From: Chitinophaga silvisoli
Lineage (GTDB): Bacteria > Bacteroidota > Bacteroidia > Chitinophagales > Chitinophagaceae
Length of the DNA stretch: 64,000 nucleotides
NCBI RefSeq assembly: GCF_003412465.1
Contig: NZ_QTJV01000001.1
Location: 558,001-622,000 of the forward strand
Direction: 5' to 3'
This document shows, piece after piece, positions 17,276 through 26,642 of this stretch. Below the pieces are notes generated by a model that saw nothing but the letters and a program-made list of their open reading frames with translations, had not been told where the DNA came from and made no database searches. Within the stretch, counting starts at the first letter, position 1. Each line of letters starts with the position of its first letter. The translations under genes were made by a program, and so were the position numbers.

Positions 17276-18998
17276 GGCGGCTACTAAGCCAGCAGCGGCT
17301 ACTGCGGAAAAACTACATATAACCGGTTCCGAAGCCGTGATCCGCTCGCTGATTGCAGAAGATGTGAAAACCATTTTCGGCTATCCAGGTGGGGCCATTA
17401 TGCCCATTTATGATGCCCTTTACGATTTTCAGGATGAGGTCCATCACATATTAGTACGCCACGAACAGGGCGCTACCCATGCTGCGCAGGGGTATGCCCG
17501 TACCTCCGGTAAGGTGGGTGTGGTATTTGCCACTTCAGGCCCTGGTGCTACCAACCTGGTAACCGGTCTGGCAGATGCTTATATGGATTCTACCCCCATG
17601 GTATGCATCACCGGTCAGGTGGCTGCCCACCTGCTGGGTACCGATGCTTTCCAGGAAACTGACGTGATCGGGATTACCATTCCTATTACCAAATGGAATA
17701 TCCAGGTAACCCGTGCGGAAGATATCCCAGGTGCTATCGCCAAAGCATTTTACATTGCTGCCAGCGGTCGTCCGGGTCCTGTACTGGTAGATATCACCAA
17801 GAATGCACAGGTAGCTAAGTTCGATTTTGAATATAGCAAGTGTGAATATATCCGCAGTTATCACCCTGTTCCAAAGCTGAACAACGAAGCGGTGAAATCT
17901 GCTGCTGCCCTGATCAACGAAGCTAAAAGACCTTATATCCTGTGCGGACATGGGGTACTGCTGGCAGGCGCTGAAAAGGAGCTGATAGCCCTGTCTGAAA
18001 AAGCAGGTATTCCTATCGCTTCTACACTGTTAGGTCTCTCTGCCGTACCGGTAGATCATCCTAACTATGTGGGCTTCCTGGGTATGCATGGTAACTATGC
18101 ACCCAACATCAAAACCGATGAATGTGATGTTGTCATCGCAGTAGGTATGCGCTTTGACGACCGCGTAACCGGTGATGTGACTAAATACGTAAAACAGGCA
18201 AAGGTAATCCACATCGAAATCGATGCTGCTGAGATCAACAAAATTATCACGGCAGAAGTAGGTGTACATGCGGATGCTAAAACTGCATTGCAGGCGCTGT
18301 TGCCACTGGTGAAAGCAGCAAAACACGATGAGTGGATTGCCGGTTTCAGGGAGGCAGATAAGCAGGAAGAAGAGAAGGTAAACCGTCGTGAACTGTATCC
18401 TACAGAGGGTGCGCTGAAAATGGCGGAAGTAGTACGCCTCATCTCTGAGCGTACAGCAGGTAAAGCAGTACTGGTTACGGACGTAGGTCAGCACCAGATG
18501 ATTGCTTCCCGTTACTATCGCTTCAAGGATCCTAATACCAATATCACCAGCGGTGGTATGGGTACCATGGGTTTCTCACTGCCGGCTGCAATGGGTGCCA
18601 AGATGGGTGCCCAGGAGAAAGAGGTAGTAGCAGTAATTGGGGATGGTTGTTTCCAGATGACCTTACAGGAATTAGGTACGATTTACCAGTCACAGATTGG
18701 TGTGAAGATCGTGATCCTGAACAACAACTTCCTGGGTATGGTGCGTCAGTGGCAGCAGCTGTTCCATGACAAGCGTTATTCTTCAACCGAAATGACGAAT
18801 CCTGACTTCGTACAGATTGCGAAAGGTTTTTACATTCCGGGCAAGAAGGTAACTGACCGTGCTGATATTGTGGCGGCGATTGATGAAATGATCAGCCACG
18901 ATGGTGCTTACCTGCTGGAGGTAGTCGTAGAGAAGGAAGACAACGTATTCCCTATGGTACCAGCTGGTGCTCCAATTGCTAACATCAGGCTCGAGTAG
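17265..18998 (+). CDS. ilvB: Acetolactate synthase, large catalytic subunit
   Basis: This TPP- and FAD-dependent enzyme joins two pyruvates, or pyruvate and 2-oxobutyrate. The TPP N domain starts at [25 protein letters not shown] with [21 protein letters not shown] residues ([18 protein letters not shown]); the TPP-binding motif is [13 protein letters not shown] to [12 protein letters not shown] chose ATG 17265, which overlaps ilvD by 11 nt and gives 577 residues. ATG 17241 (MQQKD, eight residues longer) and 17205 are alternatives; the extra residues look like ilvD read in another frame. The overlap implies coupled translation. Confidence 0.93.
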   Translation: MKPEAATKPAAATAEKLHITGSEAVIRSLIAEDVKTIFGYPGGAIMPIYDALYDFQDEVHHILVRHEQGATHAAQGYARTSGKVGVVFATSGPGATNLVTGLADAYMDSTPMVCITGQVAAHLLGTDAFQETDVIGITIPITKWNIQVTRAEDIPGAIAKAFYIAASGRPGPVLVDITKNAQVAKFDFEYSKCEYIRSYHPVPKLNNEAVKSAAALINEAKRPYILCGHGVLLAGAEKELIALSEKAGIPIASTLLGLSAVPVDHPNYVGFLGMHGNYAPNIKTDECDVVIAVGMRFDDRVTGDVTKYVKQAKVIHIEIDAAEINKIITAEVGVHADAKTALQALLPLVKAAKHDEWIAGFREADKQEEEKVNRRELYPTEGALKMAEVVRLISERTAGKAVLVTDVGQHQMIASRYYRFKDPNTNITSGGMGTMGFSLPAAMGAKMGAQEKEVVAVIGDGCFQMTLQELGTIYQSQIGVKIVILNNNFLGMVRQWQQLFHDKRYSSTEMTNPDFVQIAKGFYIPGKKVTDRADIVAAIDEMISHDGAYLLEVVVEKEDNVFPMVPAGAPIANIRLE

Positions 18999-19025
18999 TA
19001 AACCTTTTAACAACGAAGAATTATT

Positions 19026-19616
19026 ATGCAAAAAGAATATACAATCACGGTATATACAGAAGACAGGATCGGTATCACGAACCGTATCACTGTTATCTTT
19101 ACACGCCGTCGTATCAATATCACCAGTCTCACTACCGCACCGACGGAGATCGAAGGTGTTTATAAGTTCATCATCACTGTACTTGCTGAAAGATCACTGC
19201 TGGATAAAGTAGTTGGTCAGATCGAGCGCCTGGTGGAAATACACCGTGCATTCGTACACGATGAAGATGAAGTAGTGTATCAGGAACTGGCATTGTATAA
19301 GATATCGACAAAAGCATTGAAGAACGGTAGCATCGAAAAGCTGATCCGTGAAAATGCGGCAAGGATCCTGACTATTACAGACGAATACTTTGTACTGGAG
19401 AAGACAGGTCACCAGGAGGAGCTGATAGCGCTGCAGGCGAAATTGGCACCTTATGGACTGATCGAATATTCCAAAAGCGGTCGCGTTGCAATCGTGAAAT
19501 GGAGTCGTCGTTTCCATGATCATTTGAAAAATCTGTCTGAACAGGAAGCAGATGATCTGGCAGAAGTGGATTATACGCACGGACAGCCAGGTTCACATCA
19601 GGCAGAGAGTATCTAA
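19026..19616 (+). CDS. ilvN: Acetolactate synthase, small regulatory subunit
   Basis: The 196-residue subunit has an N-terminal ACT domain (about residues 3-78: YTITVYTEDRIGITNRIT, RRRINITSLTTAPTE), which binds valine and gives feedback inhibition. The C-terminal ALS_ss_C domain follows (about 85-165, from YQELALYKISTK to RVAIVKWSR). It lies 27 nt after ilvB, the usual order. The next gene in many Bacteroidota ilv clusters is ilvC; here it is absent and a palindromic repeat plus ilvA follow. Confidence 0.94.
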   Translation: MQKEYTITVYTEDRIGITNRITVIFTRRRINITSLTTAPTEIEGVYKFIITVLAERSLLDKVVGQIERLVEIHRAFVHDEDEVVYQELALYKISTKALKNGSIEKLIRENAARILTITDEYFVLEKTGHQEELIALQAKLAPYGLIEYSKSGRVAIVKWSRRFHDHLKNLSEQEADDLAEVDYTHGQPGSHQAESI

Positions 19617-19636
19617 TAAACTATAATCAATTCTTT

Positions 19637-19744
19637 GAGGTTGTAGCAAAAGTAAAATTTCCGGGATTTTATCCGGATCCCTGATGGAGAGAATCTTCTT
19701 TAATTGAATTCTAAAAGCCATCAAATTACTTTTGATACAACCTC
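19637..19744. repeat. Palindromic repeat element, copy A (about 108 bp)
   Basis: The left end GAGGTTGTAGCAAAAGTAA (19637-19655) and right end TTACTTTTGATACAACCTC (19726-19744) are inverted repeats with one mismatch. The interior holds a small hairpin TCCGG/CCGGA at 19660-19677. Ends and interior match copy B at 40718-40820. It lies between ilvN and ilvA and may act as an RNA hairpin there. It resembles a MITE or an extragenic palindromic repeat; no target-site duplication is obvious. Confidence 0.85.
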
Positions 19745-19762
19745 AATTCTTATCTCAATCAC

Positions 19763-21019
19763 ATGTCTCAGGTATTAACAAGTGTTAATCCGCTCAATAT
19801 TCTCGATGCAGCGGTGAAGTTGAAGCCAGTGGTGAACAGAACACCCCTGACCTATAGTCCAACATTGTCACGCAGGTACAATGCTGATATTTATCTGAAA
19901 AGGGAAGACATGCAGATCGTACGCTCGTATAAACTGCGGGGGGCCTACAACAAGATCAGCAGTCTGGAAAAAGACCTGCTGGCCAAAGGTGTAACCTGTG
20001 CCAGTGCGGGCAACCATGCCCAGGGTGTAGCGTATGCATGTCGTCAGCTGGATATTAAAGGTGTAATTTTCATGCCGATTATTACCCCCAAGCAGAAGGT
20101 GAACCAGGTAAATATGTTTGGCGGAGATAATATTGAGATCAGACTGGTGGGAGATACATTTGATGATTGTGCTGCCGAAGCACAGGCATTTACCAAAGCA
20201 CATGGTATGACATTCGTCGCTCCTTTTGACGATCCCAAGATCATAGAAGGACAGGGTACAGTAGCTGTAGAGGTACTGGAAGACCAGTCACATATCGATT
20301 ATATTTTTGTACCTATCGGTGGGGGCGGACTTGCTGCCGGTGCCGGTACGTATTTTAAAACATACAGTCCGCATACGAAAGTGATCGGGGTAGAACCTAA
20401 GGGAGCTGCATCTATGACAGCTGCACTGGAAAAAGGTGAGCCTGTGACACTGGAAGAAATTGAGCGCTTTGTAGATGGTGCCGCCGTAAAGAGGGTAGGT
20501 ACGCTGAATTTCGAAATCTGCAAAGATGTGCTGGACAAAATGCACACGGTAGCAGAAGGTAAGATCTGTACGACCATCCTGAAATTGTATAATGAAGATG
20601 CAATCGTGGTGGAACCTGCGGGTGCCCTGTCTATTGCAGCACTGGACGATTTTGCAAAAGAGATCGAAGGCAAAAAAGTAGTGTGTGTGGTGAGTGGTGG
20701 TAACAATGATATTGACCGCATGCAGGAGATCAAAGAAAGGTCATTGCTGTATGAGGGGCTTAAACATTACTTCATCATCCGCTTTGTACAGCGTCCTGGC
20801 GCACTGAAAGAATTTGTGAATCATGTGCTGGGTCCTGATGATGATATCACTAGATTTGAATTTATCCAGAAGCATAATAAAGAAACAGGTCCTGCCCTGA
20901 TTGGTGTGGAGCTGAAAAAGAAGGAGGATTACGATATCCTGGTGGCAAACTTTAAGAAGTACGGTATACATTATACTGCACTGAATGAGGACGATAACTT
21001 ATTTGGTTATTTAGTATAA
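19763..21019 (+). CDS. ilvA: Threonine ammonia-lyase (threonine deaminase)
   Basis: The 418-residue PLP enzyme makes 2-oxobutyrate from threonine, the first committed step to isoleucine. RSYKLRGAYN holds the PLP lysine (Lys57), SAGNHAQGVAYACRQ and PIGGGGLAAGAGTY bind the cofactor. A single ACT-like domain lies at the C-terminus (about 335-415, YFIIRFVQRPGALKEFVNHVLG), as in the shorter biosynthetic form; such domains give isoleucine feedback. Association with ilvBN supports biosynthesis rather than threonine breakdown. It ends at a strong terminator. Confidence 0.95.
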   Translation: MSQVLTSVNPLNILDAAVKLKPVVNRTPLTYSPTLSRRYNADIYLKREDMQIVRSYKLRGAYNKISSLEKDLLAKGVTCASAGNHAQGVAYACRQLDIKGVIFMPIITPKQKVNQVNMFGGDNIEIRLVGDTFDDCAAEAQAFTKAHGMTFVAPFDDPKIIEGQGTVAVEVLEDQSHIDYIFVPIGGGGLAAGAGTYFKTYSPHTKVIGVEPKGAASMTAALEKGEPVTLEEIERFVDGAAVKRVGTLNFEICKDVLDKMHTVAEGKICTTILKLYNEDAIVVEPAGALSIAALDDFAKEIEGKKVVCVVSGGNNDIDRMQEIKERSLLYEGLKHYFIIRFVQRPGALKEFVNHVLGPDDDITRFEFIQKHNKETGPALIGVELKKKEDYDILVANFKKYGIHYTALNEDDNLFGYLV

Positions 21020-21050
21020 GCGATCGCCACATAACTGGTAACAAGAAATT

Positions 21051-21081
21051 AACCTCCTGTATTACGCAGGAGGTTTTATTT
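21051..21081 (+). terminator. Terminator of the ilv operon
   Basis: The hairpin AACCTCCTG (21051-21059) / CAGGAGGTT (21067-21075) is followed by TTTATTTT, 31 nt after the ilvA stop. Confidence 0.85.
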
Positions 21082-21120
21082 TGCCCCTTTTAATTACATT
21101 TAGATAAATAATTCCGGAAG

Positions 21121-22077
21121 ATGAGCAATCTCATGCGCGCAGCCCTGCTGCGGGAATTTGGCCCCGCCAGTAACCTGACTATCGAAAAAATACCGGTACC
21201 CCTGCCGGCTGCAGGTCAATTACTCATAAAAGTACGCGCCGCAGGTATCAACCCTGTTGATTATAAAACCCGTACAGGCAAAGGTCTGCCTGCCAAAGAA
21301 CTGGAGCTTCCTGCCATCCTGGGATGGGATATAGCGGGAGAAGTGGTGAGTCTTGGAGAAGGTGTAAGCCGATTTGACAGAAATGAACGTGTGTTTGGAA
21401 TGAGCAATTTCCCACATGCCGGCAATGCATATGCGGAATACGCAATAGTACAGGAGGATGAATTTGCCCTGATACCAGCTTCTGTAAGCAATGAGGTAGC
21501 TGCTGCAACACCACTGGCTGCACTGACTGCCTGGGAGGCACTGTTTGACCAGGGAGGTCTTAGTGCCGGACAAAAAATACTGATTCATGCAGCTGCCGGT
21601 GGTGTAGGCCATATAGCAGTACAACTGGCCAGGTGGAAGGGGGCGTATGTGGTGGGTACTGCTTCGCAGCAGAATCATGGTTTGCTGAAGGAACTGGGTG
21701 TGGATCTGGCACTGGACTATAAAGCACAGGATTTTGCTGCCGCCGTAAATGATATGGATGTAGTGCTGGATGGTATTGGTGGAGAGAACTCACTCCGCTC
21801 TATAGATGTATTGAAACCCGGAGGCGTGTTGATATGCCTGCCTTCCATGTATAAAGATGATCCGGCCATTCTTGCAAAAGCGGCTGCCAAAAATGTGCGG
21901 GTAAAGTGGATGGTGGTAAGTCCGTCAGGTGAGAGAATGGAGCAGGTGGCAGCCTTGCTGGCTAGTGGCGATCTGAAAGTAAAGGTGGATCAGACGTTCC
22001 CGCTGGAAGATGTGGGGAAAGCGCATGAAGCGGTGGAAACAGGTCATGTGAGCGGCAAGGTAGTGCTGGTGATCTAA
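21121..22077 (+). CDS. NADP-dependent alcohol dehydrogenase-like oxidoreductase (quinone reductase type)
   Basis: The 318-residue protein belongs to the medium-chain dehydrogenase superfamily. It has the GroES-like N-terminal domain (AAGINPVDYKTRTGKG, ILGWDIAGEVVSLGEGV) and a Rossmann domain with ILIHAAAGGVGHIAVQLAR. The cysteines of the structural zinc lobe and the usual catalytic zinc ligands are missing, which fits the zinc-free quinone oxidoreductase group. The substrate is unknown. The next gene follows after 11 nt, so the two oxidoreductases probably form an operon. Confidence 0.85.
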   Translation: MSNLMRAALLREFGPASNLTIEKIPVPLPAAGQLLIKVRAAGINPVDYKTRTGKGLPAKELELPAILGWDIAGEVVSLGEGVSRFDRNERVFGMSNFPHAGNAYAEYAIVQEDEFALIPASVSNEVAAATPLAALTAWEALFDQGGLSAGQKILIHAAAGGVGHIAVQLARWKGAYVVGTASQQNHGLLKELGVDLALDYKAQDFAAAVNDMDVVLDGIGGENSLRSIDVLKPGGVLICLPSMYKDDPAILAKAAAKNVRVKWMVVSPSGERMEQVAALLASGDLKVKVDQTFPLEDVGKAHEAVETGHVSGKVVLVI

Positions 22078-22088
22078 AAGATATTTAT

Positions 22089-23198
22089 ATGCTCAGCTAC
22101 TGGGAAAAACAATCTCTTCTTCAATACGATTACATAATAGCCGGCAGTGGTATCGTGGGTTTATCCACGGCGATCAGTCTGCGCGAAGCGCAGCCGCAGG
22201 CCCGTGTACTTGTATTGGAGAAGGGGGTGTTGCCCACGGGGGCGAGTACAAAGAATGCAGGTTTTGCCTGTATCGGAAGTTTGACCGAGTTGCTGGCGGA
22301 TCTGCGGGATATGCCTGCTGATGATGTACTGGCCTTGCTGGAGTTAAGATGGAAGGGATTGCAGGCATTGCGGCATCGTATAGGCGATCAAAACATGGAT
22401 TACAGGGAGAACGGGAGTTATGAGCTGATCGGAGAGCAGGAACTCCCGGCCTTGTCAGAAATTGATCGCATGAATGAGTTATTGCGGCCTTTGCTGGGTG
22501 GGAATGCATTTACGTATGTACCCAATGAATTTGGATTTAGTGCTGATTATGTAAAGGGGCTGATTCGGAATAATTATGAGGGAGAGCTGCATACGGGGAA
22601 GATGATGCGCAGGTTGATTGACCTGGCCTTGTTTTATGGTGTGGAGATAAAAACGGGTTGCACGATCAGTGAGATCATTGAAAAGGAAGACACCATACAG
22701 GTATTAGTGGGAGAATATGTTTTTGAGGCCAGGCAATTAGGTATTTGTACCAATGCTTTTACAAAAGACATCCTTCCTGAGCTGGATGTGGTGCCTGGCA
22801 GGGGGCAGGTATTGATTACCGATCTAATACCCGGGCTACCATTTAAGGGCATCTACCATATGGATGAAGGCTATTATTACTTCCGTGAGCTGGAGGGGCG
22901 TGTCCTCTTTGGGGGAGGTCGTAATATGGACTTTGCCGGAGAGCGAAGCACGGCTTTTGAATTAAATCCCAATATTCATACAGAACTGGAAAACCGTTTA
23001 CGCCATATTATTTTGCCGGGTTTTTCGTTTAATATTGCTGACCGCTGGGCGGGCATCATGGCTTTTGGCCAGAACCGGCAGCCGGTAATCCGCCGTCATT
23101 CAGCCCGAATCGCGCTGGGCGTAAGAATGGGCGGTATGGGCGTTGCAATTGGAACGGCTATCGGGGCACAACTGGCCGATATCCTTATAAGAGAATAA
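22089..23198 (+). CDS. FAD-dependent amino acid oxidase-like protein (DAO family)
   Basis: The 369-residue protein has the FAD-binding YDYIIAGSGIVGLSTAISL motif at about residues 14-32 and LVLEKGVLPTGASTKNAGFA at about 45-65, typical of the DAO family (D-amino acid, glycine or glutamylputrescine oxidases). DRWAGIMAFGQNRQPVI and RMGGMGVAIGTAIG close the second FAD contact. The substrate cannot be inferred. The gene is co-directional with and close to the preceding dehydrogenase. The 104-nt gap after it precedes the sugar symporter. Confidence 0.83.
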   Translation: MLSYWEKQSLLQYDYIIAGSGIVGLSTAISLREAQPQARVLVLEKGVLPTGASTKNAGFACIGSLTELLADLRDMPADDVLALLELRWKGLQALRHRIGDQNMDYRENGSYELIGEQELPALSEIDRMNELLRPLLGGNAFTYVPNEFGFSADYVKGLIRNNYEGELHTGKMMRRLIDLALFYGVEIKTGCTISEIIEKEDTIQVLVGEYVFEARQLGICTNAFTKDILPELDVVPGRGQVLITDLIPGLPFKGIYHMDEGYYYFRELEGRVLFGGGRNMDFAGERSTAFELNPNIHTELENRLRHIILPGFSFNIADRWAGIMAFGQNRQPVIRRHSARIALGVRMGGMGVAIGTAIGAQLADILIRE

Positions 23199-23302
23199 CC
23201 ATGATCAACTCCACCCACTGAAATAATTTTTAAATGTAAATTTTACGTTTAATAAAAATGTTACTATATTGACCAACATTTATTTTATACCACGTTGATT
23301 TT

Positions 23303-25000
23303 ATGCAAAAGAGTTTACAATTCCTCGATTATGTCGTCTTTTTGGTGTATTTCGCGATAGTTGCCGGTTACGGTATATATATCTACCAGAAAAAGAAACG
23401 AAAAACTACTGACTCCAAAGACTTTTTCCTGGCAGAAGGATCCCTCACATGGTGGGCCATTGGTGCTTCCCTGATTGCATCCAACATCTCCGCGGAGCAG
23501 TTTATTGGTATGGCCGGTTCCGGTTTTAATATAGGTTTGGCAATTTCCACTTACGAATGGATGGCGGCTGCTACCCTCATTATCGTAGCTGTGTTTTTCC
23601 TCCCTATTTATCTGAAAAACAAGATTTATACGATGCCGCAGTTCCTGCTGCGCAGGTATAATCAAACGGTGAGTACCATTATGGCGGTGTTTTGGTTGCT
23701 GCTTTATGTAGTGGTGAACCTGACTTCCATACTGTACCTGGGTGCCCTGGCGATCAACACCATTTCAGGAATTGACTTTAATGTTTGTATGATCCTGCTG
23801 GCTGTCTTCGCGGTGTTTATTACGCTGGGAGGTATGAAGGTGATTGGTTATACAGATGTCATCCAGGTGTTTTTCCTGATCCTGGGTGGTCTGGCTACTA
23901 CTTACCTGGCCCTGAACCTGGTATCAGAGCACTTTGGGACAACTGGTGTATTAAATGGGTTCCACCTGATGACAGAACATGCCGGTGATCACTTCCATAT
24001 GATCCTGGACAGAAAGGATCCTCATTACCTGGATCTGCCTGGGTTGTCTATCCTGGTAGGTGGTATGTGGATTGTAAATTTAAACTATTGGGGTTGTAAC
24101 CAATATATTACGCAGCGTGCATTGGGTGCTGATCTGAAAACAGCGCGTTCCGGTCTGCTGTTTGCAGGTTTCCTGAAGCTCCTGATGCCACTGATCGTGG
24201 TAATACCTGGTATCGCTGCTTATGTATTGCACAGCCGCGGTTTGTTCCAGGCAGAGATGGTGAAGGGTGGTGAACTCAATCCTGACAATGCTTACCCGGT
24301 GTTGATGAACCTGTTGCCAATCGGTATGAAAGGGCTGGCTTTTGCTGCGCTGACTGCTGCGGTAGTAGCTTCCCTGGCTGGTAAGGCAAACAGTATTTCT
24401 ACCATCTTTACACTGGATATCTACAAGGAACACTTTGCGAAGAATGCAGATGAAAAGCACGTGGTGCGTACTGGTAAAATTGTAGTGATCGTAGCCATGA
24501 TCCTCGCCATTATCATCTCTCCGTTCCTGGGTATTGATAAGAAAGGCGGCTTCCAGTTTATACAGGAATACACTGGCTTCGTATCTCCGGGCATCTTTGC
24601 GATGTTCCTGCTGGGATTCTTCTGGAAACGTACTACTTCAGGAGCAGCCTTGTTTGCGATGATCGGTGGTTTTGCACTGTCTATCATCCTGAAGTTCCTG
24701 CCAGGTTGGGCTGATCTTTCCGGTTTGAGTGGCATCGGATTCTCCGTACCTGCAGCAAACGGTGTGTATGAAATTCCGTTCCTGGATCGTATGGGTATTG
24801 TATTCGTAGTGTGCGTGATTGCAATGATCCTGATTTCACTGGTTGCCCCTGCTAAGGTGAAGGTAGCTGGTGCTGAGGTAGTAGATGAGTCCAAAGGGCT
24901 GGAAGTGGATCCTTCTATGTTCAGGACTTCAATGCCATTTGCAATTACAGCGATTTTGATTTGTGGTATCCTGGTAGCATTATATACCATTTTCTGGTAA
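23303..25000 (+). CDS. Sodium/sugar symporter (SSS family, SGLT-like), probably xylose or another sugar
   Basis: The 565-residue protein has about 14 membrane helices and the solute:sodium symporter blocks: FFLAEGSLTWWAIGASLIASNISAEQFIGMAGSGF near residue 40-75 (split as FFLAEGSLTWWAIGASLIAS and NISAEQFIGMAGSGF), and LTAAVVASLAGKANSISTIF near 350. It brings a sugar across the inner membrane with sodium. The assignment to xylose rests on the genes that follow (xylB, xylA, an aldose epimerase); the same family carries galactose and glucose. A terminator hairpin lies between it and xylB. Confidence 0.88.
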   Translation: MQKSLQFLDYVVFLVYFAIVAGYGIYIYQKKKRKTTDSKDFFLAEGSLTWWAIGASLIASNISAEQFIGMAGSGFNIGLAISTYEWMAAATLIIVAVFFLPIYLKNKIYTMPQFLLRRYNQTVSTIMAVFWLLLYVVVNLTSILYLGALAINTISGIDFNVCMILLAVFAVFITLGGMKVIGYTDVIQVFFLILGGLATTYLALNLVSEHFGTTGVLNGFHLMTEHAGDHFHMILDRKDPHYLDLPGLSILVGGMWIVNLNYWGCNQYITQRALGADLKTARSGLLFAGFLKLLMPLIVVIPGIAAYVLHSRGLFQAEMVKGGELNPDNAYPVLMNLLPIGMKGLAFAALTAAVVASLAGKANSISTIFTLDIYKEHFAKNADEKHVVRTGKIVVIVAMILAIIISPFLGIDKKGGFQFIQEYTGFVSPGIFAMFLLGFFWKRTTSGAALFAMIGGFALSIILKFLPGWADLSGLSGIGFSVPAANGVYEIPFLDRMGIVFVVCVIAMILISLVAPAKVKVAGAEVVDESKGLEVDPSMFRTSMPFAITAILICGILVALYTIFW

Positions 25001-25012
25001 GAGATTTTTGAT

Positions 25013-25048
25013 AAGAGGTTGTATCTATGATACAACCTCTTCTTTTTT
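25013..25048 (+). terminator. Terminator built from the dispersed GAGGTTGTATC repeat arm
   Basis: AAGAGGTTGTATC (25013-25025), loop TAT, GATACAACCTCTT (25029-25041) and a T-rich tail form a perfect 13-bp hairpin terminator after the symporter. The arms are the outer 11 bp of the palindromic repeat found at 19637 and 40718, without the interior. This hairpin also argues against any xylB start upstream of 25066. Confidence 0.85.
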
Positions 25049-25065
25049 ATAAACCTGCAAGCGTT

Positions 25066-26538
25066 ATGAGGTATACGATTGGTTATGATATCGGATCGTC
25101 TTCAGTGAAGGCAGCCCTGCTGGATACTGATACAGGCAAATGTGTGGCTACGGCGATCAGCCCTGCCCAGGAAATGCCTATGCATGCCCCGGTGGCGGGA
25201 TGGGCAGAACAGGACCCTGAGATGTGGTGGCGGGAAGTTCAGCATGCGACAAAGCAATTACAACAAATTCACCCTTTTGAAGGATCGGCTGTAGCAGGGA
25301 TAGGTATTGCCTATCAGATGCATGGGCTGGTATGTGTGGATAAGGACCAGCAGGTATTGCGTCCTGCAATTATCTGGTGCGATAGCAGGGCTGTTGAAAT
25401 AGGAAATACGGCTTTTGAGAAGCTGGGTCCTAACTGGTGCCTGCAATATCTTTTAAACTCCCCCGGAAATTTTACAGCTTCTAAATTACGTTGGGTGCAG
25501 GAGCATGAACCTGGCATCTATGAGCGCATTGACAAGGTGATGCTCCCGGGCGATTTCATTGCTATGCGCCTGACGGGTGATGCAGCGACTACCATCTCCG
25601 GTTTGTCCGAAGGAATTTTCTGGGATTTCAGTATGCACCAGGTATCGCCGGTGTTGCTGAAACATTATGGTATCAGCGGGAAGCTGTTATCCAATGTAGT
25701 ACCTACGTTTGGTGTACAGGGCAAGGTGACTGCGCAGGCAGCGGCTTTGCTGGGAATAGCAGCAGGTACGCCGGTTACTTACCGTGCGGGCGACCAGCCA
25801 AACAATGCTTTTTCACTGAATGTATTACAGCCTGGCGAAGCGGCGACTACCGCAGGTACTTCGGGTGTGGTATATGCAGTGCATGATCATATTGCATTTG
25901 ATGAACAAAGCAGGGTAAATACTTTCGTACATGTGAATGATACGGCAGCAGCGCATCGTAATGGTGTGTTAATGTGCCTGAATGGTACAGGTATTCTGAA
26001 CAGCTGGATGCGCAACCTGGTAGGCAAGCCATCTTACGAAGAGATGAATGCACTGGCAGCTGTGGCTCCTGTTGGTTCACGTGGGTTAAAGATCTACCCC
26101 TTTGGCAATGGGGCAGAGCGTATACTCGCGAATAAGGAAATTGGTGCGGAGTTCAAAGGCCTCAACTTCAATATTCATGGCAGGGAGCATATGCTGCGGG
26201 CGGCTCAGGAAGGAATTGTATTTGCGCTGAAATACGGTATGGATATTATGCAGGATATGGGATTGCAAATTAAGCGGGTAAGGGCAGGGCATGCGAATAT
26301 GTTCCTGAGTCCCTTATTCAGAGAGGTATTTGCAAATACTGCCGATGTGGTGATTGAGTTGTACAATACGGATGGTGCACAGGGGGCTGCGAGAGCGGCG
26401 GGTGTAGGAGCAGGATTGTATGCGGTGGAAGATGCGTTTAAGGGTATGGAGTGCCTGGCTACGATAGAACCGGAGACGAATAGTGCATATAAAGGTATTT
26501 ATGAGGAATGGGTAGAGGGTCTGAAGAGAATTATTTAG
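25066..26538 (+). CDS. xylB: Xylulokinase
   Basis: The 490-residue FGGY-family kinase phosphorylates D-xylulose. The ATPase start YTIGYDIGSSSVKAALLD is right at the N-terminus. VAGIGIAYQMHGLVCVD and AIIWCDSRAV lie near residues 75-110, and YRAGDQPNNAFSLN carries the likely catalytic Asp243. GTSGVVYAVHD and GAQGAARAAGVGAG are the nucleotide-side blocks. I start it at ATG 25066, because an earlier in-frame ATG at 25027 lies inside the terminator hairpin and gives residues with no family match. It is followed after 104 nt by xylA. Confidence 0.93.
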   Translation: MRYTIGYDIGSSSVKAALLDTDTGKCVATAISPAQEMPMHAPVAGWAEQDPEMWWREVQHATKQLQQIHPFEGSAVAGIGIAYQMHGLVCVDKDQQVLRPAIIWCDSRAVEIGNTAFEKLGPNWCLQYLLNSPGNFTASKLRWVQEHEPGIYERIDKVMLPGDFIAMRLTGDAATTISGLSEGIFWDFSMHQVSPVLLKHYGISGKLLSNVVPTFGVQGKVTAQAAALLGIAAGTPVTYRAGDQPNNAFSLNVLQPGEAATTAGTSGVVYAVHDHIAFDEQSRVNTFVHVNDTAAAHRNGVLMCLNGTGILNSWMRNLVGKPSYEEMNALAAVAPVGSRGLKIYPFGNGAERILANKEIGAEFKGLNFNIHGREHMLRAAQEGIVFALKYGMDIMQDMGLQIKRVRAGHANMFLSPLFREVFANTADVVIELYNTDGAQGAARAAGVGAGLYAVEDAFKGMECLATIEPETNSAYKGIYEEWVEGLKRII

Positions 26539-26642
26539 TTATTAACTGCTTTGGATTGTAATTCTACTCTTGAGGAATTGAATTTTACTTTCAAAGACAC
26601 ACACACATATATTACACGTTAGGATCAAAAAAAACATTGACA

